Below are positions 61,646 to 64,000 of a stretch of 64,000 bases of DNA, in pieces (positions within the stretch are counted from its first letter, which is position 1; each line of letters starts with the position of its first letter). The DNA comes from Gammaproteobacteria bacterium (lineage in GTDB: Bacteria; Pseudomonadota; Gammaproteobacteria; JASBUN01). The notes below the pieces were generated by a model that saw nothing but the letters and a program-made list of their open reading frames with translations, was not told where the DNA came from and ran no database searches. Where the stretch lies: assembly GCA_030147845.1 (NCBI GenBank), contig JASBUN010000003.1, positions 62,001 to 126,000 on the forward strand. The letters run 5' to 3'. The position numbers and the translations under genes were made by a program.

Positions 61646-63790
61646 ATGAACAAGCGATACTACAAAATTCTGCTTCTGGCGCTATTGGCGCTACTGCTCT
61701 ATCTCTATTTCGCCTTTGATTTCGGCCAGTACCTGACACTGGATTACCTGAAGGCGCAACAACAAGACTTTCAAGCTTACTACCATACCCATCGGCTGCA
61801 GGCGGTGTTGTCGTATAGCGTTATTTATATCGCGGTAACAGCGTTGTCGATCCCTGGTGCGGCCATACTGACGCTCGCAGGCGGCCTTATGTTCGGTTTG
61901 GTGGTGGGCACCGTCGTGGTCTCTTTCGCCAGCACGATCGGCGCTACATTGGCATTTCTGGTGGCGCGCTTCTTACTGCGCGACATGATACAGCGGCGCT
62001 TTCCGCAGCGACTGAAAACCATCGATGCAGGCGTCGAGCGCGACGGCGGCTTCTATTTGTTCACCTTACGGCTGATCGCCGCGATCCCGTTCGTGGTGGT
62101 CAATCTGCTCATGGGTTTGACGCGTATCGGCGTGCGGCGCTTCTTTTGGGTCAGTCAACTCGGCATGCTGCCGGGCACGTTGGTATACGTCAATGCCGGG
62201 ACCCAGCTTGGCCGTATAGAAACCTTGGGGGACATTCTTTCGCCCGCTTTGATCGGTTCGTTCGCGCTGCTGGGTATTTTCCCGCTGGTGGCCAAGAAGA
62301 TTGTCGACATCGTGCGCGCGCGGCGTTATCAACGCCGCTATCCATCACCTGCACGTACCGACTACAACGTCGTCGTCATTGGAGCCGGCTCCGGCGGCTT
62401 GGTGGCCGCCTATATCGCGGCAGCGTTGAAGGCGCGCGTGGCACTGGTCGAACGCGATCGCATGGGCGGCGATTGTCTCAACACGGGCTGCGTACCCAGT
62501 AAAGCGTTATTGCGAACGGCACGTCTGCTGGCCGATGCCAACCGCGCCACTGAGTTGGGGCTGGGACAGGTTAATATCGAGTTGGATTTTGCCAAAGTCA
62601 TGCAACGTGTGCAGCGAGTCGTCGGCACGGTCGAGCCACACGACTCGGTAGAGCGCTATTCCGCTTTGGGAGTCGATTGCATCTTAGGCGATGCCAGCTT
62701 GCGCTCGCCGTACGAAGTCGAAGTCGACGGGCGCGTGTTGACGACGCGCAATATTGTAATTGCTACCGGCGCCAAACCGCTGATCCCGGCGATACCCGGA
62801 TTGGACGCGATTGAGTATCTGACATCCGATACGGTGTGGGCGCTGCGCACGCTGCCGCGGCGTCTATTGGTGGTCGGTGGTGGACCGATCGGCTGTGAAT
62901 TGGCGCAGGCCTTTCAGCGGCTCGGTGCCGAGGTGACGCTGGTCGAGCGCGCCGATCGCCTGTTGGTCATGGAAGATCCGGAAATTAGCGAATTGGTTAA
63001 ATCTTGCATGCAAGACGAAGGCGTACGGGTGTTGCTCAGTCATCAAGCGCAGTCGTTTGCGGCCGCCGTCGAGGGCAAGGTAGCGGTGTGTGAGTTCGAA
63101 GGTGCCGAGGTGCGAATCGAATTCGATCAGGTGCTGGTTGCGTTGGGGCGTAAGGCCAGCGTCGAGGGCTTCGGGCTGGATAGCCTCGGTGTTCAACTTA
63201 CCGATCGCGCGACGGTCGAGATCGATGTCTTCGGCCGCACTAATTTTCCGAATATTTTCGCCTGTGGGGATGTCGCGGGGCCTTATCAACTCACGCATGC
63301 GGCCTCCCACCAAGCTTGGTACGCCGCGGTAAACGCCTTATTCCGCCCACTAAAACAATTCAAGATCGACTATCGCGTGATTCCCTGGTGTACCTTCACC
63401 GATCCCGAGGTGGCTCACGTCGGCCTCAATGAGCAGCAGGCACAGGCTCAGGGCGTACCGTACGAGGTGACCCGCTTCGAGCTTGATGAATTGGATCGCG
63501 CCATCGCCGACAGCGAACGGCGTGGCATGGTGAAGGTGCTTACGGTCCCCGGACGCGACCGTGTTCTCGGTGCGACTATCGTCGGCGCTCACGCCGGCGA
63601 AATGATCACCGAGTTCGTCACTGCCATGAAGCATAATCTGGGCTTGAATAAAATTTTGGGGACTATTCATATCTACCCGACTTTTTCGGAAGCCAACAAA
63701 TACGCCGCGGGTGTTTGGAAGCGGGCGCACGCGCCTCAACGCGCGTTGGTCTGGTTGGAACGCTTCCATAACTGGAAGCGTGGGCGTTGA
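61646..63790 (+). CDS. TVP38/DedA-type membrane domain fused to a flavoprotein disulfide reductase
   Basis: The 714-residue protein combines a VTT (TVP38/TMEM64) N-terminal domain (about 1-230; LSIPGAAILTLAGGLMFGLV, FYLFTLRLIAAIPFVVVNLL) with a mercuric-reductase/lipoamide-dehydrogenase-like domain. The latter has the FAD motif VVVIGAGSGGLVAAYIAA, redox pair in GGDCLNTGCVPSKAL (Cys277, Cys282), an NAD-binding VVGGGPIGCELAQAF and a C-terminal HIYPTFSEANKYA in place of the usual HxHPTxxE dyad. It would be an inner-membrane oxidoreductase. ATG 61646 has no clear Shine-Dalgarno. Function unknown; possible quinone or thiol reduction at the membrane. Confidence 0.85.
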   Translation: MNKRYYKILLLALLALLLYLYFAFDFGQYLTLDYLKAQQQDFQAYYHTHRLQAVLSYSVIYIAVTALSIPGAAILTLAGGLMFGLVVGTVVVSFASTIGATLAFLVARFLLRDMIQRRFPQRLKTIDAGVERDGGFYLFTLRLIAAIPFVVVNLLMGLTRIGVRRFFWVSQLGMLPGTLVYVNAGTQLGRIETLGDILSPALIGSFALLGIFPLVAKKIVDIVRARRYQRRYPSPARTDYNVVVIGAGSGGLVAAYIAAALKARVALVERDRMGGDCLNTGCVPSKALLRTARLLADANRATELGLGQVNIELDFAKVMQRVQRVVGTVEPHDSVERYSALGVDCILGDASLRSPYEVEVDGRVLTTRNIVIATGAKPLIPAIPGLDAIEYLTSDTVWALRTLPRRLLVVGGGPIGCELAQAFQRLGAEVTLVERADRLLVMEDPEISELVKSCMQDEGVRVLLSHQAQSFAAAVEGKVAVCEFEGAEVRIEFDQVLVALGRKASVEGFGLDSLGVQLTDRATVEIDVFGRTNFPNIFACGDVAGPYQLTHAASHQAWYAAVNALFRPLKQFKIDYRVIPWCTFTDPEVAHVGLNEQQAQAQGVPYEVTRFELDELDRAIADSERRGMVKVLTVPGRDRVLGATIVGAHAGEMITEFVTAMKHNLGLNKILGTIHIYPTFSEANKYAAGVWKRAHAPQRALVWLERFHNWKRGR

Positions 63791-63814
63791 GGTCGACTGA
63801 GGTCAAACGGGGCG

Positions 63815-64000
63815 TCAGCCGGTAGCGAGCTGCTTATTGCGCGATACCAACCAGGCGGTGAATTCATCGCCCGGCAGTGGAACGCTGACGTAGTAACCCT
63901 GTCCTTGGTCGCAACGCAAGATACGCAATAAATCCCACACCTCCGCGTTCTCGATGCCTTCGGCCACCACGTGTAGGCCGAGGTTGTGTGCCAGTTCGAT
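63815..64000 (-). CDS. EAL-domain protein (c-di-GMP phosphodiesterase-like), C-terminal end
   Basis: The gene runs off the right edge. The final 61 residues are IELAHNLGLHVVAEGIENAE, then VWDLLRILRCDQGQGYYVSV and PLPGDEFTAWLVSRNKQLAT plus G. This is the C-terminal part of an EAL domain: the VAEGIEN motif with the conserved Glu, then the QGYYVSxPLP loop. Whether a GGDEF or sensor domain lies upstream is not visible. It is convergent with the fusion gene, 24 bases apart. Confidence 0.9.
   Translation of the reverse strand: MELAHNLGLHVVAEGIENAEVWDLLRILRCDQGQGYYVSVPLPGDEFTAWLVSRNKQLATG

Overview
The window is 64 kb of a moderately GC-rich bacterial chromosome, almost all of it single-copy housekeeping and conserved hypothetical genes. 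The gene set points to a free-living gammaproteobacterium: YcgL, CyaY, RluE, HrpB, a proteobacterial-type GshA, PurT, DUF1244, DUF1820, DUF2288 and DUF3135 proteins, and a PEP-CTERM protein. I cannot name a genus. I see no rRNA, tRNA, CRISPR array, insertion sequence or prophage.

Layout. 1-7.1 kb: the start of a zinc-metallopeptidase-like gene running off the left edge, a PEP-CTERM secreted protein with a clear terminator, a two-domain M16 peptidase, a membrane protein resembling M48 peptidases without the zinc site, and RluE. 7.2-11.2 kb: DUF2288, HrpB helicase, and a TlpA-like thioredoxin in tandem with a secreted protein. 11.4-15.6 kb: an RND efflux adaptor and pump without an outer-membrane channel gene. 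15.7-23.5 kb: small conserved proteins, a YigB-like HAD phosphatase, an Old Yellow Enzyme homologue, an orphan ParS/MbcA-type antitoxin-like protein, a YdjM-like membrane protein, a YbhB-like protein, SixA-like phosphatase, MsrA and a uracil-DNA-glycosylase family protein.

24-28.8 kb: the stress-linked prkA-yeaH-spoVR cluster. 29-35.2 kb: a complete SUF iron-sulfur operon (sufB, C, D, S, U, T and a Rieske ferredoxin) whose genes overlap or nearly touch. Its promoter carries two tandem sites that closely fit the type-1 IscR operator, although no iscR gene is present. This is the most informative regulatory signal in the window. The frataxin homologue CyaY lies elsewhere, at 52 kb.

35.2-47.6 kb: DUF1820, an SLC13/ArsB-like permease, several small membrane or charged proteins, an FHA protein, a DHCR24-like flavin oxidoreductase, glutamate-cysteine ligase probably starting at TTG, a CBS-domain protein, an SDR, an isoprenylcysteine-methyltransferase-like membrane protein and PpnP. 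47.7-52.3 kb: a run of small conserved hypotheticals, a lipoprotein with a possible Cys/His/Asp triad, a cupin, YcgL and CyaY. 52.7-56.1 kb: a small membrane protein paired with a two-RCK potassium channel of unusual filter (TIGFGE), and a YihY-family protein. 56.6-64 kb: DUF2934, YdcH, a 2Fe-2S flavoprotein reductase, PurT, a zinc-ribbon NUDIX hydrolase, a TVP38/DedA-flavoprotein disulfide reductase fusion, and the C-terminal end of an EAL-domain protein.

I found no clearly new multi-gene system. The leads most worth following are the dual IscR-like operator on suf, the membrane-anchored disulfide reductase fusion, the inactivated M48-like protein, the altered FAD motif in the 2Fe-2S reductase, and a few uncharacterised small proteins.
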